In this document: positions 21,136 to 30,265 of the stretch, one piece after another | Numbering within the stretch: the stretch's first letter is position 1 | Layout of the letters: every line of letters begins with the position of its first letter | Notes under the pieces: model-generated | What the model was told of the DNA's origin: nothing | The model's database searches: none | What the model saw: only the letters and a program-made list of their open reading frames with translations | Assembly: GCA_947184155.2 (NCBI GenBank) | Contig: CAMXCT020000435.1 | Coordinates: forward strand, 335,979-399,978 | Source of the DNA: Cladocopium goreaui | Taxonomy: Eukaryota > Sar > Dinophyceae > Suessiales > Symbiodiniaceae | DNA: 64,000 bases | Reading direction: 5' to 3' | Translations under genes and position numbers: made by a program

Positions 21136-21345
21136 TTATACCAATAAATAATTCTTCCTCCAGCTCATCTTTAAGGTTATAAAATGTTCCCAAATAGTCC
21201 AAATGTGCTTTGCCGTTGGGCTTTCCTCATCTTCACCAGGCTTGGCTGAAAGCCCTCCGAAGGTTCCGGCCTGTGTGTCCATCGTCCAACAAGGGTAAAG
21301 CCTCCGGATTCCTCGGGGGCATACGAGCATCACACAATACTGGAG
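21136..21345 (-). CDS. Candidate exon, unidentified
   Basis: The minus strand reads CPRGIRRLYPCWTMDTQAGT then FGGLSAKPGEDEESPTAKHI and HIWTIWEHFITLKMSW before a stop. The acidic DEESPTAKH part is clearly coding-like. Borders are not firm. The same frame remains open upstream to 21624, including EELYFVSRRSSCK, which may be a second exon. Confidence 0.5.
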   Translation of the reverse strand, partial: LQYCVMLVCPRGIRRLYPCWTMDTQAGTFGGLSAKPGEDEESPTAKHIWTIWEHFITLKMSWRKNYLLV

Positions 21346-21394
21346 TGCGGGTGGGAGGGAAACATAATGAAACATATCACCAAAATATATCAAC

Positions 21395-21805
21395 ATGTCG
21401 AAAACCCACGGAGGAAAAATAGTGGACGGTTTATGTCTATGTAATTTACAGGAGGACCTCCTTGAAACAAAGTACAGCTCTTCATTCCTGTATGGGGATC
21501 CCCCGGGCCAATCCAGGAAAGGTTCCACCGTTGAATCCTGTTGGAGATACCAGGGCGATAGGAGGGATTGCCAAGGTACCTTTTCAGGGGTCCTGTACCT
21601 CAAGTTACCTCCTTTATGTGACACTGAATTCCCCGGAAATCATCTTCCTCGACATGACTTGATGCGACTGATCGATGTTGATAGTCCTATTGGACGTAGC
21701 CCGTTTGGAACCATTATACGGCTTGAAATGTTACACGGGTATGCATTTCAGCCTTCACGTTTTTCCCCCCTTTTCCTTACACTTTCCCTTAGAGTGATCG
21801 AATGA
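21395..21805 (+). CDS. 136-codon plus-strand ORF, uncertain
   Basis: An uninterrupted ORF from ATG to TGA reads MSKTHGGKIVDGLCLCNLQE near its start and LPRHDLMRLIDVDSPIGRSP later. The composition is acceptable, but it overlaps the minus-strand open frame, has no splice evidence and no recognisable domain. Either a real small exon cluster or chance. Confidence 0.3.
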   Translation: MSKTHGGKIVDGLCLCNLQEDLLETKYSSSFLYGDPPGQSRKGSTVESCWRYQGDRRDCQGTFSGVLYLKLPPLCDTEFPGNHLPRHDLMRLIDVDSPIGRSPFGTIIRLEMLHGYAFQPSRFSPLFLTLSLRVIE

Positions 21806-21901
21806 ATCGCACACCTCAAAATAATCTCCCATCATAAATCCCTTCAGTAGGCTGCAACTTTAAATATCTCAGCGCCTCACAATACCTTCTCGGTTGTCCA
21901 G

Positions 21902-21968
21902 GCATCCGGCCAAACCTGGAAGAAGCTGCCGCGGAATCCAAGGACCAGGGAGCCCCTCCTGGAAGGGG
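21902..21968 (+). CDS. 67-nt internal exon, unidentified
   Basis: Acceptor CTTCTCGGTTGTCCAG and donor GGGG/GTGATT border IRPNLEEAAAESKDQGAPPG. Short, hydrophilic, likely a linker. No phase-matching neighbour found. Confidence 0.45.
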
Positions 21969-22139
21969 GTGATTTTGATTTGGTCACTACAAAATATGTG
22001 GCCATAAAACCTTCATCAACATCATCGACGACTTACTGAATAAAAAACTTGCAGTACCTACTTCAAACTATATTATATAAAATTATATATATTATTTATT
22101 TATTGATTCCAGAGGTAAAATTGGTAGGACCAAATTTTG

Positions 22140-22366
22140 AAAACTCAAAAGCTCGTCTGCATTTGCAACCTGCATGCCAAGACACTTCTTCGAACAATGC
22201 AGTGACGATGCTCATGAAATCCAAGAAAGCCTGCCTGCATCCAGATGCCAGCCATCATCATCATCATCATCATCATCGTCATCGTCATCATCATCATCAT
22301 GATCATGATCATGATGATCATGAGTCGTGGCGACGCGGCAGGGCTTTCATTGGATTCGCTTGTTGA
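22140..22366 (+). CDS. Candidate exon with His-rich microsatellite
   Basis: The plus strand reads LHLQPACQDTSSNNAVTMLM then KSKKACLHPDAS, followed by a CAT run (22257-22322) giving a poly-His/Asp stretch and SWRRGRAFIGFAC to a stop. The part before the microsatellite is plausible protein. Splice borders are unclear. Confidence 0.3.
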
Positions 22367-22675
22367 GACATGCTACAGGAACACAAGGCCAAAAAATATG
22401 TCCTGATGGGAAAAAACATATTCCTGTCAAAAACTTTCAGCCGACCAAATAAAGCTTGGAAGATCAACCCACAAAATCGCTCAGTCACTCAGGTTGGATC
22501 CACACAATTGCTCTAAACGGAGAATCTGAAAATATCTGAAAATCGCATCCAACCCATTGTTGAAACTGCATGAAACTGCGATGCACCTTCCAAACCAGCT
22601 TTTTGGACTCGATTTTTTGACATTTGTCGTCCAACCCCTGACACAATCCCCCCCAGGCCCTTCCCTGGGCCTCAC

Positions 22676-22767
22676 CAATTCCTGGGTCATCCCTGGGGAC
22701 GGTATTGGCGCATCGTTGGAGGCCACAGCAAACTGGGCCTCGGTATGGCCATTGGCCAGGGCATTTG
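22676..22767 (-). CDS. Exon of minus-strand gene, unidentified
   Basis: A 92-nt exon with acceptor CCCTGTTGCACAG and donor AATTG/GTGAGGCC. It reads NALANGHTEAQFAVASNDAP then IPSPGMTQEL. Good borders and composition. The frame stays open downstream to 22481, so intron retention or an extended exon is possible. Confidence 0.6.
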
Positions 22768-22962
22768 CTGTGCAACAGGGGGTTGTCTGAAAAGCATGGG
22801 AAACCCCACTGAACCCCCAAGTTTTGATATTGGTAGGGTCCCCATTTTGAAGCACACCCATCTATTTTCTCTTGGGCGAGGCCAATAAGGGTTGCTCTTT
22901 CCAATAGCTTCATTGTACATTTGCTGGTAATTGCTGGTACTTGCATAGTTGGTGGCCCTCAC

Positions 22963-23033
22963 AGACCCAGTACCGAACATGGAACTAATATTTAAGAAAT
23001 CAGCTTCAGCTGATCCCGAGGCGACATCTAACC
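22963..23033 (-). CDS. Exon of minus-strand gene, unidentified
   Basis: A 71-nt exon with acceptor TTGCACTTGCCAG and donor GGGTCT/GTGAGG. It reads LDVASGSAEADFLNISSMFG then TGS. The frame continues open past the donor for another 270 nt (TNYASTSNYQQMYNEAIGK), so the true exon could be longer. The phase does not connect directly to 22767. Confidence 0.5.
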
Positions 23034-23084
23034 CTGGCAAGTGCAACATCAATATGGATCATTTCCTCGGAAACCATGTCCAAT

Positions 23085-23300
23085 CCTGTCCACATCTATG
23101 CTAGTTTCTTGGATTATGATCCGCCACAGCATAACCGCACCATCTGCCAACCACTGTGTAGCCACACGGCGTCTCTGAGTGGTTGCGTGGAAGAGAAGGG
23201 TTGCCAAAACGGCCTGGCCCAACCACTCGATTGCATCCATTTCCGGATAGATTCGATGATCAACAAATGAAGATTGGAGATTGTCATCTCTGACTTGCCG
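23085..23300 (-). CDS. Exon of minus-strand gene, unidentified
   Basis: The minus strand reads VDHRIYPEMDAIEWLGQAVL then ATLLFHATTQRRRVATQWLA and ADGAVMLWRII, an amphipathic helical protein. It probably belongs to the same gene as the exons at 22963-23033 and 22676-22767. Borders are approximate. Confidence 0.55.
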
Positions 23301-23439
23301 GGAACCAGAATGCGTCAATGATCGATTTGAACGGCTTGTTTGGTGGGGGAATGAAAGCACAAAAACTAACAGTACCGCTTGACCAAAGTTGGCAAAAAAA
23401 CTATGCTACATGTATATCCATTTATATCATGTATGTACA

Positions 23440-23605
23440 GTATAAGGGTCGCAACAAACCCAAGGGATTTCCCAATGTTTTTCCATAGAAGCAACCCAGC
23501 GACAGGCACCTGGACCAAATGGTCCCCTCACTGCCTGCCACCAAGTTCCGCCTTGGCTCGCTAGGACAGCCGTGGAGGGTGGCAAACAAAGCCCATAAGT
23601 AGATA
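23440..23605 (-). CDS. Candidate exon, frame ambiguous
   Basis: One minus-strand frame reads STAVLASQGGTWWQAVRGPF then GPGACRWVASMEKHWEIPW; the ORF frame reads PSEPRRNLVAGSEGTIWSRC. CTGTCCTAG or GTGGCAG could be the acceptor. Confidence 0.35.
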
Positions 23606-23619
23606 GACATTGTGGTTAA

Positions 23620-24485
23620 GCATCCTATGTGAAGGGATAGACAATAATCAATTAGAAATCAATGGCTCAGAATGAAACATAAAGAAAGGACCAATCAAAA
23701 TAGGGATGCAACCACCAAAGATCTGGGAAAGGTATGACTGCCCAAACCTTGCTGGTACAAAGTGCTCCCCTCTTGGTCATATGTGCGACCCAGTCGATGG
23801 TTGATCCTGGGTCCTACAGTAGATGCCCTACCAAACAATGGATTCTTTGCCATAGGGGTTGTTCAATTTCCCTATCGTGTGGCAAATCGATACCATAATG
23901 ATCCACTAGCCATTTCCCCTTAAATATCATTCATCGTCTCAGATGCTCTCGAAACACACGGCAAAGCATTATTCTATGTGCATATATATATATATATAAG
24001 ATCATATGTATCAGCATCTCTGACCAGTAAGAAACTATCAAACATCACCAAACCCACAACGGAGCTCAGGAGCTGGCACCAGCCTTTGCTGCAAATCTTC
24101 GTCGTGGCAAAGGGCGACCAGCGCACCTGGGCGCAGCGAGATGATCCCACAAGGACCGCTGGGGTTAGGGCCTAAGGCTGGTGCTGGTCCAAGGAAGCTA
24201 ACATCCAAAGGCCAAATATGCACGTAGACTATATATATATACACATACATACATACATACATTACATTACATTACATTAAATTACATTACATTACATTAC
24301 ATTACATTACATATATATATATACATTTATAATGATATATAATGATATATATATATATATATATAACATGATATAACTCTGAATTGTAAATGCACAACAT
24401 GAGAAAAACTGGCTCCTTGCCATGCCTCGGGACTGCACCAAACAGAAGGATATGACCAAATCTCTGATGATTTCTGATCCATGCC
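23620..24485. other. Ambiguous exon at 24045-24180; microsatellites
   Basis: At 24045-24180 the plus strand reads HQPLLQIFVVAKGDQRTWAQ, while the minus strand reads LGPNPSGPCGIISLRP up to a donor CCCAG/GTGCGC. I cannot choose. CATACATA and ATTAC runs lie at 24240-24310, with TA runs beyond. The remainder is empty. Confidence 0.4.
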
Positions 24486-24488
24486 TTT

Positions 24489-24617
24489 TCAATGTCCGCT
24501 GGGCCTAGGGCGTTTGGCGCCTTCTACACGTGGGTTGCTGGGCGCGTGCGGCTCCCATGCCTCACGAAGTTCACATGACTTGAAGTGGCTCTGGGTCAAA
24601 CTTAAACACCCTGAACC
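24489..24617 (-). CDS. Candidate last exon, unidentified
   Basis: After a minus-strand acceptor CTTGTGGTTCAG the frame reads CLSLTQSHFKSCELREAWEP then NPRVEGAKRPRPSGH and a stop. The plus strand is also open. Confidence 0.38.
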   Translation of the reverse strand, partial: GSGCLSLTQSHFKSCELREAWEPHAPSNPRVEGAKRPRPSGH

Positions 24618-24734
24618 ACAAGTAATTACGATCCAACATGAGAATAACAAAATCGAACAAAAAACATTGGATTGCACAGTTTCACATGGATATTTTTGTG
24701 GACATTATATGTATTAATTATGGTCTTTTGGATT

Positions 24735-24860
24735 CGTTTTGGGGATGGCAACTTGGGCAGCAGGGCTTTGATCCTTACCCTCCCAACTTGGCTCGAAGGA
24801 ACCTGACCCGAATGGTGGTACTTCAACCCTCAATCAAAGACGCAGCCCCGAAAGAATGAG
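24735..24860 (+). CDS. Candidate exon, strand ambiguous
   Basis: The plus strand reads GWQLGQQGFDPYPPNLARRN then LTRMVVLQPSIKDAAPKE and a stop. The minus strand reads EVPPFGSGSFEPSWEGKDQS then PAAQVAIPKTNP. Both are strongly protein-like; only one is likely real. Confidence 0.4.
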
Positions 24861-25111
24861 CACTTCCTGAAAACTGAGCATGGAACCCAGAAACCAAACC
24901 CCTGTTTTTTGCTGTGGTGCTGGGATAGTCTTTACGGGGATATGATCTGTAGGTAGTGAAACTTCAACCAAATACATTGAGCCTCATAGTATAATCAGTT
25001 TAGGGTCGTCTCACAATTTGGAACCCCCCAAGTCCAAATTCCATGGTCTTTCTCCATTACCAGAACAACACATGTAACAAAGGCCCATGAATTAGGATAT
25101 CTCGTATCTCG

Positions 25112-25376
25112 TTATGCCTCCTCTTTTTGAAACACACCGGCCCCTTTATAGTCATATTTCGTCAATTCCCACCAGCCCAACTCTTCCTCTGCAGCCAGTG
25201 GTGAACCAAGAGCGCCTGGCAAACGTCCGAGAGAAAGGCATAATATAATGAGATATCCACCTCCAAATGTTTGAAACACAGTGCGCTGCTGCATGTCTCC
25301 TGTTTGAACAGGGCGCGTGCCAAGGTCTTGCTCTCTCAATACACGCCGTTCTTTCCCATCCGCAGCTCTCTTGGCA
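25112..25376 (-). CDS. 3' end of an unidentified minus-strand gene
   Basis: Acceptor GATGTTCTATTTCAG is followed by an open frame to TAA (25112-25114). It reads AKRAADGKERRVLREQDLGT, RPVQTGDMQQRTVFQTFGG and, near the end, AAEEELGWWELTKYDYKGAG then VFQKEEA. Within it a GTGGAT...TTTGCCAG segment of 45 nt could be a mini-intron: removing it keeps the frame (GGA G / GC GCT). Whether it is spliced cannot be seen. The acidic C-terminus and stop make this the strongest gene end in this part. Family not recognised. Confidence 0.65.
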
Positions 25377-25689
25377 CTGAAATAGAACATCAATGTGGAA
25401 TTGGAAATTGCTTTCCGCAAATGTTGATATACAAATCTCCAATTCTTACCTCCAGACTCTAAATCCTAGTCCAGATCAAATGTCTTATTTTCATTTATTT
25501 TCAGCCGGTCAGTAGGTGAATGTGACCAGCAATCTGCTTTCTGAAACTTCGGAGTGCCAACCTCTAGAGCACCTAGATCAAAACCAGCCTATTGAAGCAA
25601 CCGTTGACCAAAGTTCGGGTGCCAAACGCTGCCAGGGGGTGCCCAAACCACCACATTTCAAGGAGCTGTGGTGTGCACTCTGGCCCCAG

Positions 25690-25769
25690 CCGCGCGGCAC
25701 TCACGAAAGCTATGGTTCAAAACTGGCTGCCACATGCGGCACATGCGGTGCTGGCATCAGCTACTCTCC
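25690..25769 (+). CDS. 80-nt candidate exon
   Basis: Acceptor CACTCTGGCCCCAG and donor CTCTCC/GTAAAG border SRAALTKAMVQNWLPHAAHA then VLASATL, an Ala/Leu helical peptide. A longer plus-strand ORF in another frame starts at 25516 (SETSECQPLEHLDQNQPIEA). The minus-strand helical-repeat gene lies adjacent, so a convergent arrangement is possible. Confidence 0.42.
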
Positions 25770-25949
25770 GTAAAGGAACGGATCAAGAGATTCATTGAGG
25801 GGGAAAACTTGAACATATAATGGGAAACCAATATAAACCAATAGCTTCTTTTTTTTGAGGTGTCAACAAATCGGCCAACACCCGCATGTTCTATGGAAGC
25901 AACAGCTTTAAACAAGTTCCCAAAATCACCCGCCACTCAGCGTCTGGAC

Positions 25950-26075
25950 CTATTGGCTCCGCGTGGGCGTTGAGACCATTTTTCAGGACCAAGGCGGCTG
26001 TGTTCCACTTCCTCCGGGGAAAGGCGTCGCGCATCAACTGCATCCTGGACTCGTTTGCAGAAGAAGTCCAGAAAC
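25950..26075 (-). CDS. Exon 5 (tentative) of helical-repeat gene 1
   Basis: A 126-nt exon with strong borders: acceptor CATTTGAACTCCAG, donor CCAATAG/GTCCAG. The frame that fits the phase of the preceding exon model reads FLDFFCKRVQDAVDARRLSP then EEVEHSRLGPEKWSQRPRGA. The alternative frame (LMRDAFPRRKWNTAALVLKN) fits a different exon-4 choice. It ends mid-codon, so the gene continues at lower coordinates. Placed in this gene by strand, spacing and phase only. Confidence 0.5.
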
Positions 26076-26273
26076 CTGGAGTTCAAATGAGGAGCTGAGG
26101 CGTTCATGCTGCTTGCGCGGCGGCTCATCAAGGCATTGCACCCTTTCATTCCCGTTACATTAATTGGCAACCCCGCTTTTCTATGCCAATAAGTACAGTC
26201 GGAGCACAACAATGTATAATTATATTATCTGGCCTGACGGCTTGACATTCCCCATCTGAGTCGCCCATGGCAC

Positions 26274-26356
26274 CTAGCAGCACCAAAGCAACCGAGCGCA
26301 ACCAAGCGGCTGTCTGTCTGACGATGCCAATTGCCTGCAGCAACTGGGTCTGAATT
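26274..26356 (-). CDS. Exon 4 (tentative) of helical-repeat gene 1
   Basis: The donor is CTGCTAG/GTGCCA. Two acceptors are possible. The one at 26356 (AACGCCAG) gives IQTQLLQAIGIVRQTAAWLR, the more repeat-like peptide, but with a phase mismatch to exon 3. The one at 26334 (TTGCTGCAG) gives NWHRQTDSRLVALGCFGAA and matches the phase on both sides. The surrounding frame (26155-26460) is open throughout, so this part is coding in some form. Confidence 0.5.
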
Positions 26357-26559
26357 CTGGCGTTAAAAATCGCAGGACCTTCATGCAATCTGGTTGATTC
26401 CCGCCGAGCTGGCGCTATGCGAAACTGAGAAAGACGGAACAAGATTGAAAAGTATGACAAAGATTGACAAAGTGCATTTGGATCCCCTTGGTGGGGGTGC
26501 CGGCCGTATCGCAGAAAACTGGCCTTCTAAAAAGGCAAAAGGGCCTGGGATGTGCCTAC

Positions 26560-26661
26560 CCTGCCTGCAGGACCATGCAAGCGCACAAAGTCCCCACGCA
26601 TTCATTTTGTTGAGGATGGGCTGGAGCTTCGTGGCAGCAACACGCTGGATATCAGCACAAC
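26560..26661 (-). CDS. Exon 3 of helical-repeat gene 1
   Basis: A 102-nt exon between acceptor ATGACTTGGTAG and donor GGCAG/GGTAGG or CAGG/GTAGG. It reads CADIQRVAATKLQPILNKMN then AWGLCALAWSC, matching the 'xLA(N)xAWSxA' helix of dinoflagellate organelle helical-repeat proteins. Its first two nucleotides complete the split codon left by exon 2 (GCT G + GT). The two exons are separated by a 1.8-kb intron containing the inverted-terminus element. Confidence 0.7.
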
Positions 26662-27261
26662 CTACCAAGTCATACCAATAAAGTCCACACTTTGCTTGTG
26701 TTCTCTATGTGTTTCCTTGTGAGGCGTCTGGCTATAGGTATCTCAAGCCCCATTCAGGTATTCAAGATGAATCAAGAAGGAACCAACCAAACAAACTAAG
26801 GCATTCAGCACGACCATATTTCCAAAGGATGTCTCTCATTGTCATGGAAATTCGTTGAGTACACAATTCAAATCCCTTCCTCCTATTACTAAACGTCCCC
26901 CAAATACTAAAAACTAGGGTCCATCTCTAATTTCGGAAAATTTCAGATTGGCCAATTTGACTTTTAATTGATCCCCTTTAGAAAACAATTAAACAATAAA
27001 GCTACCATTTGTGGGTTTTGCCCCCTAATAATAAAAACTAGTTCGCCCCGGGGTGTTTATTATTAGGGTCCGTCCGATTTTTTCTAGTTTTTCCCCACCT
27101 GCCAGGTGAGGGTTGTTAGATTTTATGTCAGTTGCCTCCTCCTCCTGCTCCTCCTCCTCCTCCGCCTCCTCCTGCCTCGTCCTCCTCCTCCTCGTCCTCC
27201 TTGTCATCCTTGTCGTCCTTGTCGTCCTCGTCGTCCTTGCTCAACTGCGACCCGCGATCCA

Positions 27262-27482
27262 CAGTGTTCCCTGCCGGACCTCAACCACGACCATCCACGC
27301 CCAGTGTTCCCTGCCGGACCTCAACCACGACCATCCGCGCCCAGTGTTCCCTGCCGGACCTCAACCACGACCATCCACGCCCAGTGTTCCCTGCCGGACC
27401 TCAACCACGACCATCCACGCCCAGTGTTCCCGGCCGGACCTCAACCGCGAGTATCCACGCCAAGTGTTCCCTGCCGGACCTC
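27262..27482 (+). repeat. 40-bp tandem repeat, about 5.5 copies
   Basis: The unit contains CCAGTGTTCCCTGCCGGACC then TCAACCACGACCATCCACGC. A period of 40 puts all three plus frames in use (VPCRTSTTTIHAQ, CSLPDLNHDHPRP, VFPAGPQPRPSTP), giving three overlapping ORFs of 118-158 codons. The copies are nearly identical, pointing to recent amplification. Confidence 0.88.
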
Positions 27483-27499
27483 ATGTAGGAAGATATGGG

Positions 27500-28068
27500 A
27501 CAAAGAATGTGCAGAAGAAAGTTAGAAAGAATGTCAGAAAGAATGTCAGAAGATATGCCAGAAGATATGCCAGAAGATATGCCAGATAGAATGCCAGATA
27601 ATATGCCAGAAGATATGCCAGATAGAATACCAGATAGAATGCTAGAAGATTTGCCAGATAGAATGCCAGAAAATATGCCAGAAGATATGCCAGATAGATA
27701 TGTCAGAAGATATGCCAGAAGATATGCCAGAAGATATGCCAGAAGATATGTCAGAATATATGCCAGAAGATATGCCAGAAGATATGCCAGATAGAATGCC
27801 AGATAGAATGCCAGAAGATTTGCCAGATAGAATGCCAGAAAATATGCCAGAAGATATGCCAGATAGATATGCCAGATAGAATGCCAGATTGAATGCCAGA
27901 AGATATGTCAGATAGAGTGCCAGAAGATATGCCAGATAGAATGGCAGAAGATTTGCCAGATAGAATGCCAGAAGATATGCCAGATCATATGCCAGAAGAT
28001 ATGCCAGATAGAATGTCAAATAGAATGTCAGAAGATATGTCAGATAGAATGCCAGAAGATTTGCCAGT
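27500..28068 (+). repeat. 12-bp tandem repeat, roughly 45 copies
   Basis: The units alternate between GAAGATATGCCA and GATAGAATGCCA, with GATTTG and ATGTCA variants. A multiple of three gives PEDM/PDRM strings in one plus frame and poly-LAYLL strings on the minus strand. It adjoins a conserved-looking tail beginning GTAAGAAAATGTATAAATG. Confidence 0.88.
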
Positions 28069-28487
28069 AAGAAAATGTATAAATGTCATGGTGGGGATCA
28101 CACGAAGTAAAGTAAAGTAATTTATATTAGGGCTTTTAATTTCTTATTAGGGCCCGCTTCGAAAACCCATTTTTGGCAATATCTTAATTGCGTTATGAGG
28201 AGATTTAATTGGTTTTGAAATCGGAAAAAATAGTTTTTATTATTAAGGGTTTAATTTTATTAATAGGGCCCGCTTCGAAATCCAATTTTTGGCAATATTT
28301 TAATATTTTAATTGCGTTATATAAGGAAATTTAATTGATTTTGAGATCGGGAAAACTAGTTATTATTAAGGGTTTAATTTTATTAATAGGGTTCCCTAAT
28401 AATAAATACCCCCCTAATACTAAAAACTACCTCAAGTGTTTATTATTTGGGGGAGTGGTTTAGTATTAGGAGGAAGGGATTACTCAC

Positions 28488-28683
28488 CAGCGGGCCACAC
28501 TAAAGGCAGCATGAATGTCTGAGTGTTAAACAAATGCAAGAACCAGTTTCTGAGCTGGCCTTTGACCTTCAGTCTGGCAAAAGCCGACAGGATTTGCGGC
28601 AAGTCAAGCTCGATAGACTTGGGTTGCCACCGATCACTGTTAGCCACGACAATCTTCTCGATTGAGTTCATGAATTCCAGGTC
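28488..28683 (-). CDS. Exon 2 of helical-repeat gene 1
   Basis: A 196-nt exon that starts in phase 0 after ACATCGAAG and ends GCTG/GTGAGT. It reads DLEFMNSIEKIVVANSDRWQ, PKSIELDLPQILSAFARLKV and GQLRNWFLHLFNTQTFMLPL. The LPQILSAFARLKV segment fits the repeat helix pattern of exon 1. The phase matches exon 1 (phase 0) and exon 3 (one nucleotide carried over). The acceptor has almost no pyrimidine tract. Confidence 0.75.
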
Positions 28684-28770
28684 CTTCGATGTGCAGGCTA
28701 GCCTACTTCCCAATCATGGCAACAAGACAAATTCATACTAGTGCGTGTTGCTGCTGGGTACTACTGCTAC

Positions 28771-29751
28771 CTTCAACGAATGACATAACTTTAGCAGCTG
28801 AGCATCAGAATGGCCACATACAGCCAAGCCCCAGCAGGCAAGGGCCATTTGCCGACTAGTCGTGTGAGGAAGGACTTCACGAGCCTGGCTGACCAAGCGT
28901 GGGACCAACCCCAACAACTCAGCAGAGGCATCTGCGGGCAGCATGGATATCGATTTGAGAATACTGGAGACATCCTGTGGTCCGAAGGTATCGATTTGAT
29001 CTGGCATCACTTCTGCCAGCAATGGCATAGCTTCCAAAAGCTGTGGCGATGCTTTTCCTAGCTTCCCGGCGGCCCACAACAAGTTGCCGAAGTCTTGAGG
29101 CTTGAGCTCTTCCGCCACATCGGGAAGCCTACTCATGAGTGGGTTCATGACTTTTTCAAGCGCGGAGCTGCTGAGTTCAAGCCTTCCACATGACCATACA
29201 GCATTTGCCACATGTTGACGATTCATGAAGTAGGCGGTGGCAACAACCCCCTCGGCAAAGTCCTCTTCCAACTCAGACACACATGGCCACAGCAAGCCAT
29301 TTTGTTTGAGACTGGCAGCAGCCCAAAACAGGTTTGAACATGCCCTCGGCGAGTTGGTAGGGTCCTGAATCAGCGTCAGCCTCAAAAGTCGACGTGTGCT
29401 CTCTACGAACAGTTGCCAGTAAGGATCTGCCACCAATGCAGGGGTAACAGTTCTTTGCAGCTTGGCAATGGTGAGCCAAGCAGCAGCAATGCAAATCAAA
29501 TCAAGGTCTGGATTGCCATGCTGGGATTGCAGGACTTCCAGCACTACAGATGCAGAGGGGGAGTCTGATATCCTGGCAGTAAGATCCTGAGGCGTAGCCC
29601 ACTCTCTCGATGTTGCCCTGACTTGACCCAGCCGAGGTGGCGGCGGTACCCTGTGAATGCCTCCAACGAATTGAAGGTGGCGCACGCTGAAGTCATGCCA
29701 CAAGGCGAGGGCTATACAACAAGTGACCAGCCAAGTGCGTCTTTTCATCAT
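28771..29751 (-). CDS. Exon 1 of plastid-type helical-repeat (HPR/RAP-like) gene 1
   Basis: 327 codons from ATG (29749-29751) to donor GAAG/GTAGCAG, the longest convincing exon in the window. The N-terminus MMKRRTWLVTCCIALALWHD is a signal peptide, followed by FVGG and an Arg/Ser/Thr-rich, acid-poor stretch, the pattern of plastid-bound proteins in peridinin dinoflagellates. The rest is a string of helical repeats about 35-40 residues long: ACSNLFWAAASL (about residue 146), HVANAVWSCGRL (about 190), QDFGNLLWAAGKL (about 227), QDVSSILKSISML (about 267) and MALACWGLAVCG (about 305). Such heptatrico/octotricopeptide-like proteins bind organelle RNA; a C-terminal RAP domain is not visible in the exons found. 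Exons 2 and 3 continue in phase. Confidence 0.85.
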
Positions 29752-29803
29752 AGTCAGGTTGTGACACTAGTCACTAGCCATCACTAGCCAATGGCTGCAG
29801 AAC
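29752..29803. promoter_or_regulatory. 52-bp gap between divergent start codons (tentative)
   Basis: Only 52 bp separate the ATG of helical-repeat gene 1 (minus) from the ATG of a plus-strand ORF. It contains a CACTAGTCACTAGCCATCAC near-duplication (CACTAG three times). No TATA-like motif is seen. It is a shared control region only if the plus-strand ORF starts there and is real. Confidence 0.25.
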
Positions 29804-29988
29804 ATGGCAGAAACTTGCAAGGAAGCAACGCCAGTAGGCCAACTCATCCAGCTGGTTTCCGATCTGCCACACAGCCACAATGTATTTTCATTGCTCAAAT
29901 GTCCGGAACTGATACCGCGTCCTCCAAACGAATTCTTTGACTCTGCTTTCATGCGTTTCATGAAGCTCTCCCCACCTGATTCCTCAAG
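29804..29988 (+). CDS. Candidate exon, strand ambiguous
   Basis: The plus strand reads MAETCKEATPVGQLIQLVSD, LPHSHNVFSLLKCPELIPRP and NEFFDSAFMRFMKLSPPDSS, ending at a donor CTCAAG/GTAGTT. This is highly protein-like. The minus strand is also open (29767-30039) and reads DFGKVFNYLEESGGESFMKR, which could be the end of helical-repeat gene 2. Only one is probably right. Confidence 0.45.
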
Positions 29989-30194
29989 GTAGTTAAAGAC
30001 CTTCCCAAAGTCAGATTTATTCGCACTAGTTGCCGTCAAAATCTGCAGGACACCATGAATTTCCTATTAAAACCTGGCGTAATCCCTGCAACATGTCCCT
30101 TAAACCAATCCAATGAACAAACCATCCACAGCTTGGTGAACGTAGCCCAGAGCGCATGCGGACAGCGCGGAAACCACCGACCTGAACGTCCATG

Positions 30195-30265
30195 AATGTC
30201 GTCCCAGGTGAGATAATGAGATGGAAACTGGTCATAGTTGTTGATAAATGATGACTGATCTATGC
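30195..30265 (-). CDS. Possible exon of helical-repeat gene 2
   Basis: The minus strand runs from acceptor GCATAGATCAG to donor GTTCAG/GTCGGT. One frame reads SSFINNYDQFPSHYLTWDDI. The frame required by the upstream exon's phase reads MTSFHLIISPGTTFMDVQ. A plus-strand reading at 30090-30185 (LNQSNEQTIHSLVNVAQSAC) competes nearby. Confidence 0.35.

Larger units (their letters stand above)
26871..28481. mobile_element. 1.6-kb element with inverted termini, within an intron
   Basis: Both ends carry an imperfect inverted repeat of about 45 bp beginning AATCCCTTCCTCCTA (left from 26871; right, reverse complement, ending 28481). Inside, from the left: AT-rich DNA with TAATAATAAAAACTAG, a CCTCCT-rich stretch (27125-27240), a 40-bp array (27262-27482), a 12-bp array (27500-28068) and a twice-repeated ~120-bp AT-rich unit with TTATTAATAGGGCCCGCTTC (28130-28395). 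There is no transposase ORF. No target duplication is obvious. The right end lies 7 bp inside the intron, directly after the donor GTGAGT of the helical-repeat gene. ORFs over the arrays are repeat artefacts. Confidence 0.75.

Noticed and set aside
27262..27482. CRISPR-like array
   Set aside because: Units are directly adjacent with no unique spacers, no cas genes, and the setting is eukaryotic. The same holds for the 41-bp and 164-bp arrays.
27106..28120. ORFs over the 40-bp and 12-bp arrays (up to 158 codons)
   Set aside because: Several frames are open at once and the peptides simply repeat the units. They are treated as element content.
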